DNA of 7,323 nucleotides, taken from Truepera sp. (lineage in GTDB: Bacteria; Deinococcota; Deinococci; Deinococcales; Trueperaceae). The DNA lies in contig JAGXSO010000020.1 of NCBI GenBank assembly GCA_018333775.1, positions 1 through 7,323 of the forward strand. Reading direction: 5' to 3'. Below the pieces are notes generated by a model, which was not told the DNA's origin, ran no database searches, and was given only the letters and a program-made list of their open reading frames with translations. Positions within the stretch are counted from its first letter, which is position 1; every line of letters starts with the position of its first letter. The translations under genes and the position numbers were made by a program. This document shows, piece after piece, positions 1 to 5,413 of the stretch.

Positions 1-266
1 ATAGCCGTGCTAAGCCCTCGCGCCGCCTCCTCTGGGGTGGGCCCGGCGATGAGCAGCTTTATGGCTTGGCGCAGCCTAGCTTCCAGCACCCGCTCGTTGC
101 TGTGCCGCCCTACCGCCTCCAGGTGGAAGCGGATTGGCTCACTCCTGACCAGGTAGATGATGGTATCGGGCAAGCGGTTCAGGGTGCGGATCATTATGAC
201 CGACACCACCACCAGCAACAATAGCAAGGCCAAGGCCGCCACGCGGATGACCATGGTGCGAACCAT
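1..266 (-). CDS. GerMN-domain membrane-anchored protein, N-terminal part (truncated by window edge)
   Basis: Reading the minus strand from ATG at 266 gives 88 residues before the window ends. Residues 7-26 are a strongly hydrophobic membrane anchor or uncleaved signal (Leu/Val run ALALLLLLVVVSV). From about residue 36 the chain resembles the start of a GerMN (sporulation/spore germination) domain: a short strand TIIYLV, then a helix leading into the typical LLIAGPTPEE...GLSTA signature near residues 71-88. GerMN domains occur in spore-germination proteins and also in many envelope proteins of non-spore-formers, so no sporulation role is implied. The start is bounded by an in-frame stop eight codons upstream. 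There is no Shine-Dalgarno sequence; a TATACT box lies 5 nt before the ATG, suggesting a leaderless message. It lies downstream of the TPR gene on the same strand but is separated from it by about 460 bp of repeats, so a shared transcript is doubtful. Family call fairly sure; function unknown. Confidence 0.75.
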   Translation of the reverse strand, partial: MVRTMVIRVAALALLLLLVVVSVIMIRTLNRLPDTIIYLVRSEPIRFHLEAVGRHSNERVLEARLRQAIKLLIAGPTPEEAARGLSTA

Positions 267-271
267 GACTG

Positions 272-277
272 AGTATA
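272..277 (-). promoter_or_regulatory. -10-like box of the GerMN gene (leaderless start)
   Basis: On the minus strand TATACT (5 of 6 consensus) sits 5 nt upstream of the ATG at 266. Transcription would start at or next to the start codon. No convincing -35 box is visible 16-18 nt further up. The call rests on the spacing and on the absence of a ribosome-binding site. Confidence 0.4.
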
Positions 278-320
278 ACCAGAGCTTCTACCGAAAATCA
301 GTAGTCGAGTATTCAAGTAG

Positions 321-648
321 GGGCGACCCCCCGTGGTCGCCCATTTTCTGGGTGGCGCGGCTATTGTTGGCGGATGGTTCCGGTGATCCCCCGTGGTCGC
401 CCATTTTCTGGGTGGCGCGGCTATTGTCGGCGGATGGTTCCGGCGACCCCCCGTGGTCGCCCATTTTCTGGGTGGCGCGGCTATTGTTGGCGGATGGTTC
501 CGGTGACCCCCCGTGGTCGCCCATTTTCTGGGTGGCGCGGCTATTGTTGGCGGATGGTTCCGGCGACCCCCCGTGGTCGCCCATTTTCTGGGTGGCGCGG
601 CTATTGTTGGCGGATGGTTCCGGTGATCCCCCGTGGTCGCCCATTTTC
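321..648. repeat. 60-bp tandem repeat array, 5 full units plus a 27-bp partial
   Basis: The units start at 322, 382, 442, 502, 562 and 622 with an exact period of 60 bp and only a few C/T differences. Each unit opens with an inverted repeat: GGCGACC, a six-base loop CCCCGT, then GGTCGCC. A constant 33-bp segment follows. The last unit stops after the hairpin and ATTTTC. The left arm alternates: GGCGACC in units 1, 3 and 5, GGTGATC or GGTGACC in units 2, 4 and 6. This suggests growth by duplication of a 120-bp pair. In plus-strand RNA every variant still pairs through G-U wobbles. The first unit is preceded by GTAG and has an 8-bp stem (321-328 with 335-342), like REP elements of the GTAGGGGCGACC type. 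The array fills the gap between two minus-strand genes. The long reading frames across it exist only because 60 is a multiple of 3. Confidence 0.95.
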
Positions 649-663
649 ATGCGCGGTGGCATG

Positions 664-686
664 GTTCATGAGCGATTCGCCTGAAC
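664..686. terminator. weak stem-loop downstream of the TPR gene
   Basis: GTTCA at 664-668 pairs with TGAAC at 682-686, with an inner GCG/CGC pairing. It lies about 40 nt past the TPR stop codon on the minus strand. There is no T-run after it, so intrinsic termination is only a possibility. Confidence 0.2.
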
Positions 687-710
687 GTTAGCGGTCGAGC
701 GGCCAGAATG

Positions 711-739
711 CTAAGGTGACTGGATTCTAAGGTGACTGG
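711..739. repeat. 13-bp direct repeat across the TPR stop codon
   Basis: CTAAGGTGACTGG occurs at 711-723 and again at 727-739, a period of 16 bp. The second copy contains the stop codon (727-729) and the last codons of the TPR gene. The upstream copy carries the same stop triplet on the minus strand. It looks like a small local duplication. Confidence 0.8.
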
Positions 740-2112
740 CGAGGCTGAAGCCCTGCCAGCCGCCGCGCCTCATCAGCAAAGAAACGGAAGGCCTCGTTGT
801 CCGGCGCCAGCGCCAGCGCCTGTTCATAGGCTGCTGCGGCCCCCGCGTAGTCACTCAGTTCAAAGTAAACGCGCCCCAACCAAGCCCAGGCCTCAAGATA
901 GCGCGGGTTCTCCGCAACCGCTTCCCTAAAGGCTACTAGTGCGCCCTGGAGCTGTGCTAGCTGATAGCGTTCGACCCCTTGCGCAAACGCGCTGGCCGCC
1001 TCAGCGCCGTAACGTACCTGATTGCGCGCGAGCTGTAAGAAGTGAGCGGCTCGAGCATCCTGCGGATTAAGGGCCAACACCTGCTCCCAGAACGGGATAG
1101 CGCTTTGCGGGTCGCCCAGCTCCTGATAGCTGCGCGCTGTCCAGACCGCGGCCTCCTGGTAGCGCGGATTAGCCGACAGAGCTCGCCGGAAGTAGGTTAC
1201 CGCCTCCATTAGCCGCCCCGCCTCATACGCCGCGATACCAGCAAAAAAGGCGTTGGCCGCCTCGACCCCCCAGCGCTCCTGCGCATCGGCTACCGCGATG
1301 AAGTGGCGGGCTCTGGCGTCGTCAGGGTTACGGGCGAGAACGTGCTGCCAGTAGCGGCGCGCCTCGGCTGAGCGGCCCAGCTCCAGACTGCTGCGCCCCG
1401 CCCACACCCAGGCCTCGAGGTAGTCCGGATTAAGCTCGGTAGCGGCCTTGAACGCCTCGAGCGCCGCCTCGAAGCGCCCCTCCTCATAAGCTTTGATACC
1501 AGCGAAAAAACTGTCGCTGGCCGCCACGCCATAGTCGAGCTGACTCTGAGCGCGCTCACGGAAATAAGCCGCCCCGGCTAGTCCACGCTCAACACCCAGC
1601 TCCCAGTAGATGAGCGCCTGCTCCGGCTCACCCCGCTCCAGATGGATGCGGCCCAACCAGGTCAACGCATGGTTGTCAGCCGGGTTGATCTCAAAGACCC
1701 GCTGATAGAAAGTGAGCGCCCCAGCCAGGTCGCCCGCCTGATAGCGGGCAAACCCCAGCTCACCTCCGGCCTTAGAGAGCTGCTCCAGGTCTTGTTCACT
1801 CAGCTCCGCGGTAGTGGCAATATAGCGCAGCCAGTGCTCCCAGGCGCGGATATACCAGCCGACCTGCCCGTAGACTTGCGCCAGAAAACGCAGCGCTTCG
1901 GGGTGCTCGGGGACCAATCTAAGCGCCTCTTCGCCGGCGGCGACAGCCTCGCGCCACAGCGGCTGGTCGATGCTGAAGACGGTGCCGGCATAGCTAACCT
2001 TAGCCTGCTCGACTAACCCACGGCCCCGCTCCAACACCTGCTGCACCCCTGGTTGCGCTTGGGCCAGAGCCAAAAGCAGGCAGGTTGCCAGAGCTAGCCA
2101 ACTTCGCTTCAT
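727..2112 (-). CDS. secreted tetratricopeptide (TPR) repeat protein
   Basis: This 461-residue protein starts with a signal peptide (KR followed by a Leu/Ala core and AQAQ near residue 20), so it is exported to the envelope or outside. The rest is helical TPR sequence with the usual small/aromatic pattern: A.....G....A...W...L..NP. At least eight TPR-like units can be seen from about residue 54 to the end. The C-terminal half is a higher-order repeat of 87 residues, starting near residues 194, 281 and 368, each beginning Y/W-G-x-x-A-A-x-x-x-F. TPR arrays bind other proteins and often scaffold envelope complexes; the partner here is unknown. The frame opens with GTG ATG at 2115. I prefer the ATG at 2112 because a TAGAAT box ends 7 nt before it and there is no Shine-Dalgarno sequence, consistent with a leaderless message. 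It is transcribed away from the membrane-protein gene at 2423. Sure of the TPR nature; function not known. Confidence 0.9.
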   Translation of the reverse strand: MKRSWLALATCLLLALAQAQPGVQQVLERGRGLVEQAKVSYAGTVFSIDQPLWREAVAAGEEALRLVPEHPEALRFLAQVYGQVGWYIRAWEHWLRYIATTAELSEQDLEQLSKAGGELGFARYQAGDLAGALTFYQRVFEINPADNHALTWLGRIHLERGEPEQALIYWELGVERGLAGAAYFRERAQSQLDYGVAASDSFFAGIKAYEEGRFEAALEAFKAATELNPDYLEAWVWAGRSSLELGRSAEARRYWQHVLARNPDDARARHFIAVADAQERWGVEAANAFFAGIAAYEAGRLMEAVTYFRRALSANPRYQEAAVWTARSYQELGDPQSAIPFWEQVLALNPQDARAAHFLQLARNQVRYGAEAASAFAQGVERYQLAQLQGALVAFREAVAENPRYLEAWAWLGRVYFELSDYAGAAAAYEQALALAPDNEAFRFFADEARRLAGLQPRQSP

Positions 2113-2119
2113 CACCTAT

Positions 2120-2125
2120 ATTCTA
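2120..2125 (-). promoter_or_regulatory. -10-like box of the TPR gene (leaderless start)
   Basis: TAGAAT on the minus strand matches 5 of 6 consensus bases and lies 7 nt upstream of the ATG at 2112. No -35 box has good spacing: TTGGCA is 21 nt and TTGACC is 29 nt upstream. The same arrangement, a -10 next to the ATG without a ribosome-binding site, is seen at the GerMN gene. Confidence 0.45.
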
Positions 2126-2186
2126 CCGCGTCACGGTATGAGATTGTGCCAAAGGGTCAAAGGTCCCCAGCCCCGGCAGCCCTGTT

Positions 2187-2196
2187 GTTATATAAT
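2187..2196 (+). promoter_or_regulatory. candidate promoter for the leader ORF and membrane protein
   Basis: A perfect TATAAT lies at 2191-2196 within TTATATAATTC, with an upstream TG that could act as an extended -10. No clear -35 is visible in the GC-rich sequence before it. Transcription from here would give a leader of about 120 nt before the ORF at 2326 and about 220 nt before the main gene at 2423. It is the best plus-strand promoter candidate in the divergent region. Confidence 0.45.
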
Positions 2197-2285
2197 TCAC
2201 CTTGTGTCAGACGGATTTATCTGCTTCTCTCCAGCCCCTTGGCTCCGGCGCGGCCCTGGCGCACCCTGGTCCGCCGATAACCGAG

Positions 2286-2299
2286 AGGGCTCTCGCCCT
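2286..2299 (+). promoter_or_regulatory. leader hairpin upstream of a strong ribosome-binding site
   Basis: AGGGC (2286-2290), loop TCTC, GCCCT (2295-2299) form a compact hairpin. CGAGAG/CTCTCG at 2282-2295 is an overlapping alternative pairing. It ends about 12 nt before the AAGGAGG ribosome-binding site at 2311-2317. I do not recognise a known riboswitch fold here. Confidence 0.35.
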
Positions 2300-2325
2300 A
2301 CACAGGCACTAAGGAGGAATTGGCC

Positions 2326-2430
2326 ATGAGCGTTTGTTCACCTCCAAAGATGAAAACCGGGCAACCCCACGTGGTCGCCCCTACTGACTCCTGGCTTCTG
2401 GCTACTGACTTTTGGAGGAGCTATGCCTGA
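2326..2430 (+). CDS. 34-codon leader ORF overlapping the membrane-protein start
   Basis: ATG at 2326 follows a near-ideal AAGGAGG at 2311-2317 (8 nt spacing). The frame runs 34 codons and stops at TGA 2428-2430, inside the first codons of the next gene (ATG at 2423), an 8-nt overlap. The peptide is not clearly hydrophobic and resembles no family I know. Its middle part is encoded by a REP-like hairpin (2359-2380). Its role is probably the act of translation rather than the product: ribosomes finishing here would be delivered to the downstream start and would melt the stem that covers that start's Shine-Dalgarno sequence. It could be accidental, with the REP inserted into an older leader, but the strong ribosome-binding site and the exact overlap argue against pure chance. 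Confidence 0.5.
   Translation: MSVCSPPKMKTGQPHVVAPTDSWLLATDFWRSYA
2341..2418 (+). promoter_or_regulatory. possible Shine-Dalgarno-sequestering stem in the leader
   Basis: CCTCCAAA at 2341-2348 is perfectly complementary to TTTGGAGG at 2411-2418, which contains the ribosome-binding site (TTTGGAGGAG) of the gene at 2423. The stem encloses the REP-like hairpin at 2359-2380, which would bring the two arms together. The anti-Shine-Dalgarno arm lies inside the 34-codon leader ORF, so translation of the leader would open the stem. The regulatory role is inferred from complementarity only. Confidence 0.45.
2359..2380. repeat. REP-like GC-rich hairpin, relative of the tandem-array core
   Basis: GGGCAACC (2359-2366), loop CCACGT, GGTCGCCC (2373-2380), followed by CTACT. 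It is the same hairpin type as the core of the array at 321-648, which starts GTAGGGGCGACC. The single A/C mismatch on the plus strand becomes a G-U pair in minus-strand RNA. It shows that the array core belongs to a dispersed element family in this genome. Confidence 0.7.
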
Positions 2431-3973
2431 GCTAGCCACGGCGATTCCCTATCAGCATCTCTTTAACCAGTTTTGGCTGTCGCTGTTGTTTATTATCCCC
2501 ATTGTGCTGGTGGCTCGAGCGGTAGTGGCGGGGACGCGCTATTCGGCCATCCTGATCATCGTGGTCTTCGGGTTAGTGATGGGCTACCTATTGGTCGCTA
2601 CGGGAGTGTCCACGCCGGGCCTGGCTGACTTCCCGATGCTGGGGATGATCGCGCAAGCTACCATCATCGCCTTAGCAGCTTCGTTCTTCGTGGGGGGCCA
2701 GGAGCTGCGGCGACTCCTCACCGGAACCCGCGTACCGCCCGACGAAAGTGTCATCTACGCTACCGAACAGATGTTCTTTGGCACCGGACGAACTCAGGTG
2801 TTTTTCATCCTGCGCTCCTTATTTATGCTACTGGGGATCGCCGCGCTGACCCCGATGATGCTAGGGACGGTGCCAGATAACGCGCTAGGGCGCTACTACC
2901 CGCTGATCGCCTATATGGGGCTGGTGATCGCCGTTATCCTGATCGACCACAAAGCCACGATTAGCGACAAGAAGCTCTACCTGCGTAAGGGACTGGTAGA
3001 GATACTGGCGATTATTGTCGTATTGCTCTTAGGCTTTCAGCTTGCGCTGTGGGTTCGGCCCACCATCGCCTTGCCGCAGATCTTCTTCGTGATGCTGCTG
3101 GCCTCAAGCCTAGGGGCGCTCCTTTACCGCTGGGTACATGGCCCGGCGGTACGCTGTTTATTGTTCGCAGGCATTCCGGTAGTGTTGGCGGCCAACTTTG
3201 TCATCGGCGGCTCGCGCATCCTGGAAGCCCTGGCGCTACCTGGCATGAACGCAGTGCTGTTGTATGGCTTTTTTGGACAGGTATGGTGGATGTTCGGCGG
3301 GATCGCGCTGCTCATGCTCTTTGGCCAGACGGCGGCGGTGCGCAACCTGGGACCAGGCATGGCCGGGGCGCTGTCGCATGCCGGGCTGACCGGTGCCTGC
3401 ACCGCCGGAGACCTCGGCAACACCGCGGCCAAACGCGCTCCGATCATGATCAACATCCCGTTTTTTGGCCACATCTTTGTCTTCTCGATTCTGGCTATCA
3501 GCGTGGAGCAAGGTGGGCTGCTGCTATTGCCGGCGTTGCTAATAGTTGCCGTCGGTGTAGCGCTCACAGCAGTGTCGCTGCGCAACTTGGGCCGTGCGGG
3601 TGGCCAAGATGAGCCTGAGGTCAAGGCGCTGATGCAGTTCTCCTTTGGCTGGCAGCTCTCGGCGGTCTTCGGCGGACTGCTCTTGTTGGCCCTCTCACCG
3701 ATGTCGATTGAGCACGCTCTAATGGCCAAGAGCTCGTCAATTTCCCACTTCGGCCTGTTCGCGGCCCTCCAGGGCGGCATGGCCGGGGCGGCGGCGGCGG
3801 AGATGATCGCCTTTGTCTTTGCCATGCCCTTCTTGGTTCACCCGCTGGTCTTTTTCATGTTCGGAAGGGCTATGGAGAGCGGGGAGAACATGCCGCGAAT
3901 CCCGGTATATGTGCTAGCCCTGATCGGGGTAATCGGGGTGATCGCCTCGCTGCTGGTGGCTGGGAACTCGTGA
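2423..3973 (+). CDS. multi-pass membrane protein of unknown family, possible transporter
   Basis: The protein has 516 residues and roughly 12 membrane segments, among them about 15-36, 41-62, 72-92, 124-148, 158-175, 190-210, 216-236, 243-262, 275-300, 348-384, 408-426, 442-478 and 493-513. It has no signal peptide, and the loops are short. The most distinctive stretch is residues 300-350, rich in small and polar residues between hydrophobic segments: RNLGPGMAGALSH, then GLTGACTAGDLGNTAAKRAP, then NIPFFGH. Such Gly/Ala/Thr-rich, charge-bearing stretches between helices often line substrate or ion paths. A second unusual segment is FFVGGQELRRLL at 88-99. I considered the glutamate:sodium symporter (GltS) group on overall feel, but cannot find its hallmark motifs. 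The start is supported by TTTGGAGGAG 3-5 nt upstream. Its translation may be coupled to the overlapping leader ORF. No partner gene is adjacent on the same strand. Confidence 0.85.
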   Translation: MPELATAIPYQHLFNQFWLSLLFIIPIVLVARAVVAGTRYSAILIIVVFGLVMGYLLVATGVSTPGLADFPMLGMIAQATIIALAASFFVGGQELRRLLTGTRVPPDESVIYATEQMFFGTGRTQVFFILRSLFMLLGIAALTPMMLGTVPDNALGRYYPLIAYMGLVIAVILIDHKATISDKKLYLRKGLVEILAIIVVLLLGFQLALWVRPTIALPQIFFVMLLASSLGALLYRWVHGPAVRCLLFAGIPVVLAANFVIGGSRILEALALPGMNAVLLYGFFGQVWWMFGGIALLMLFGQTAAVRNLGPGMAGALSHAGLTGACTAGDLGNTAAKRAPIMINIPFFGHIFVFSILAISVEQGGLLLLPALLIVAVGVALTAVSLRNLGRAGGQDEPEVKALMQFSFGWQLSAVFGGLLLLALSPMSIEHALMAKSSSISHFGLFAALQGGMAGAAAAEMIAFVFAMPFLVHPLVFFMFGRAMESGENMPRIPVYVLALIGVIGVIASLLVAGNS

Positions 3974-3982
3974 ACGCTCTCT

Positions 3983-4138
3983 TTACAACGCCAATTCGGA
4001 AAAGCGCGCCATAGGGCCGAGCCTCAGGGTAGGATTGACTTGAAGAAGCTTGAGGAGGCCATAGGTGAGCAGCACTGCGTAGATGTGGAAGGCGCAGTCT
4101 CTGGTTTTACGGTAAGGCCGCTCCGAAACCGAGACGAT
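3983..4138 (-). pseudogene. C-terminal scrap of a transposase-like gene
   Basis: On the minus strand an open frame of about 51 codons ends at TAA (3983-3985). It reads ERPYRKTRDCAFHIYAVLLTY, cut here, then GLLKLLQ and a tail ending FSELAL. A basic stretch followed by an aromatic/Leu helix (HIYAVLLTYGLLKLL) is typical of the last helix of IS4-like DDE transposases. There is no start codon, and an in-frame TGA stands at the junction with the REP-like element at 4141. So only the 3' end is left, and the repeat marks the break. The family assignment is a guess from pattern; it may be another decayed gene. Confidence 0.4.
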
Positions 4139-4140
4139 TT

Positions 4141-4215
4141 GTCATGGCGAGCGCAGCGAAGCAATCCCGCTTTTATACGTTAGCAAAGAGATTGCCACGT
4201 CGCTCCGCTGTTGAG
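4141..4215. repeat. REP-like imperfect palindrome (GTCATGGCGAGCG type)
   Basis: The left arm is GTCATGGCGAGCGCAGCGAA followed by GCAATCCC (4141-4167). The right arm (about 4188-4215) is GAGATTGCCACGTCGCTCCG with a short tail, roughly its reverse complement. This is the widespread GTCATTGCGAGC...GAAGCAATCCC class of dispersed extragenic palindromes. A second copy with different arms lies at 6855-6954. It abuts the broken end of the transposase scrap. Confidence 0.75.
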
Positions 4216-4525
4216 AAACTTCAGGCACCACCTTGTCAGCGACCAGACCCGGTCAGCCTTCCGCTGGTATGCTGTTGATCGGGGTCTTGGCTTGCGCCGT
4301 GCCACCACTTGTCACATCACCACTGACCGGAACCATACTCGCAAACGGGCTCTCAAGGCACCACTGCAGAATTCGGTCTCTGCTGCCTGGTCACTCTACA
4401 CGAGAGTACCCAACACGTCCCCCTCTGGCAAGTTTCTCTACTTCGCACAGGGTCCCGGGACCCTGGGGTACTCGCAATGACCAAAAATAGTGTTGGGAGC
4501 TTTGAGCCTCGGTGTACTAGACGCG
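4216..4525. other. gene-poor stretch between the REP element and the lipoprotein operon end
   Basis: I see no convincing gene. Plus-strand frames of 85-89 codons overlap each other here without ribosome-binding sites. One contains a short hydrophobic start (MLLIGVLACAVPPLV, near 4269), which could be decayed coding sequence. Inverted repeats occur: CCGGTCAG at 4249-4256 with CTGACCGG at 4323-4330, and the nested pair at 4404-4473. The stretch forms the 3' flank of the minus-strand operon that ends at 4526. Confidence 0.5.
4404..4473. repeat. nested inverted repeats with a perfect 18-bp palindrome
   Basis: CAGGGTCCCGGGACCCTG at 4448-4465 is a perfect 18-bp palindrome. It is enclosed by the 8-bp inverted repeat GAGTACCC (4404-4411) / GGGTACTC (4466-4473). 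The structure begins about 50 nt past the stop codon of the minus-strand lipoprotein gene. No T-run follows on either strand. It could be a transcript-stabilising or terminating structure for the operon, a protein-binding site, or the relic of a mobile element. Confidence 0.6.
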
Positions 4526-5305
4526 TTACTGGCAACGGCTGTTGCTATCATGCCTTTGATCCTGAACGAAGTATACAGCGCTATAGCGATAGAAGTACTC
4601 GGCTAGCGCAGTACTGCTACAGCCTGAGCTCCCATAAGCTACACTTTTGCATTGTGAAGTTACCCAGCCAGTATCTCGGCATGGAGCGGGCCAGTCGTTT
4701 CCAGCGCGAGCTGTTGTCTCGGTGCGAACGTGCCCGCTGATAGCGCGACCCGGGATACAGTCCGCCGTGGCATAAGCTTTAGCGCCCGGCCCGGCAGTGG
4801 TCGGCATGGCGCTAGCCCCTAGCGAGCATTGTGCCGCAGCCGGTTGCAGATACCCCTCAAGGTTCTCGGGGGCGACCCCTCTCTCCGTAAGGATCCTCTC
4901 GTACTCCTGTTGCAGCTTTGGCCAGTAGACCTGCCAGTCTCGAGCCATAACCCGCGCTGCTGCAAGTCTACCCTCCCACTGTTCAAGGCGGAAACGATCG
5001 AGCTCGGTGACAGCAGCACGCGCCAAGGCCTCAACATGAGCTTCAACCTGCTGCAAACCCGCCTCGGTCAGCTCCGGGGCGGTAATCCAAAACGAGATAC
5101 CGCCGTGTTGGTGGCGATAGCGGAACCCTGGTGCCACCGCGATCCAACCCTCTGGATTAAGGGCCTCCGCACGCGCCTCTGCTAGCTCGACGTTGTCAAC
5201 AGCCGTTTGCGCAGCGTTCGAACAGCCGGAAAGGGAGGTGAGCATGAGGGCAACGCTTCCAGTTGCGGCTGCGATTACCACTAATACACCTTTAATAAGT
5301 TTCAT
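4526..5305 (-). CDS. lipoprotein with a six-cysteine C-terminal domain
   Basis: This 259-residue protein starts with a lipoprotein signal: KLIKG, a hydrophobic core, then LSGC with the lipidated Cys at 28. Residues 38-155 are mostly charged helix (Glu/Ala/Arg-rich, with WITAPELTEAG and WQVYWPKLQQEYERIL). The C-terminal 100 residues change character to Ser/Thr/Tyr/Ala-rich, strand-like sequence with six cysteines at 160, 183, 209, 219, 229 and 258, suited to three disulfides in an exported domain. It is the last gene of the three-gene unit, 98 nt after the preceding stop. The start is set by AGGAGGG 3-4 nt before the ATG. A possible internal promoter lies upstream. I do not recognise the family. 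The last ~27 codons oppose a short hydrophobic plus-strand frame, but the steady composition and lipobox support this strand. Confidence 0.75.
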   Translation of the reverse strand: MKLIKGVLVVIAAATGSVALMLTSLSGCSNAAQTAVDNVELAEARAEALNPEGWIAVAPGFRYRHQHGGISFWITAPELTEAGLQQVEAHVEALARAAVTELDRFRLEQWEGRLAAARVMARDWQVYWPKLQQEYERILTERGVAPENLEGYLQPAAAQCSLGASAMPTTAGPGAKAYATADCIPGRAISGHVRTETTARAGNDWPAPCRDTGWVTSQCKSVAYGSSGCSSTALAEYFYRYSAVYFVQDQRHDSNSRCQ

Positions 5306-5352
5306 GTACCCTCCTAGGCGCTTAGAATATTTACTCCCTCATTTCTTTACTC

Positions 5353-5358
5353 AGTCAA
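5353..5358 (-). promoter_or_regulatory. possible internal promoter (-35 TTGACT) before the third operon gene
   Basis: On the minus strand TTGACT (5 of 6) is followed 18-19 nt later by an AT-rich GTAAATATTCT, a weak -10 region, about 30 nt before the ribosome-binding site of the lipoprotein at 5305. It could give extra transcription of the last gene. The -10 is poor. Confidence 0.3.
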
Positions 5359-5399
5359 ATCCTTTCCCGAATTGGGGTTTTGCAATCTCCTCATTTGCT

Positions 5400-5413
5400 A
5401 CCGCTACGGCGGT
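5400..5413. terminator. small hairpin spanning the stop codon of the DUF4367-like gene
   Basis: ACCGC (5400-5404), loop TACG, GCGGT (5409-5413) folds around the TAG stop codon. The stem is only 5 bp and no T-run follows on the minus strand. It may attenuate read-through into the next gene but is not a convincing terminator. Confidence 0.2.

Noticed and set aside
321..648. CRISPR array
   Set aside because: The segments between the hairpin cores are identical 33-bp copies, not unique spacers, and no cas gene is present.
157..691. Long reading frames on both strands through the tandem array
   Set aside because: They exist because the 60-bp period is a multiple of 3 and lacks stops; they have no ribosome-binding sites and overlap each other.
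2197..2325. Known riboswitch in the leader of the membrane-protein gene
   Set aside because: Apart from one short hairpin I see no conserved core of a riboswitch class I know.
2138..2329. 63-codon plus-strand ORF in the divergent region
   Set aside because: It has no ribosome-binding site, spans the promoter candidate, and ends over the leader ORF start.
4490..4606. 38-codon hydrophobic plus-strand peptide (GTG start, LGALSLGVLDALLATAVAI)
   Set aside because: It has no ribosome-binding site and overlaps the end of the better supported minus-strand lipoprotein. Together with frames at 4233-4490 it could be a decayed gene, but I cannot support that.
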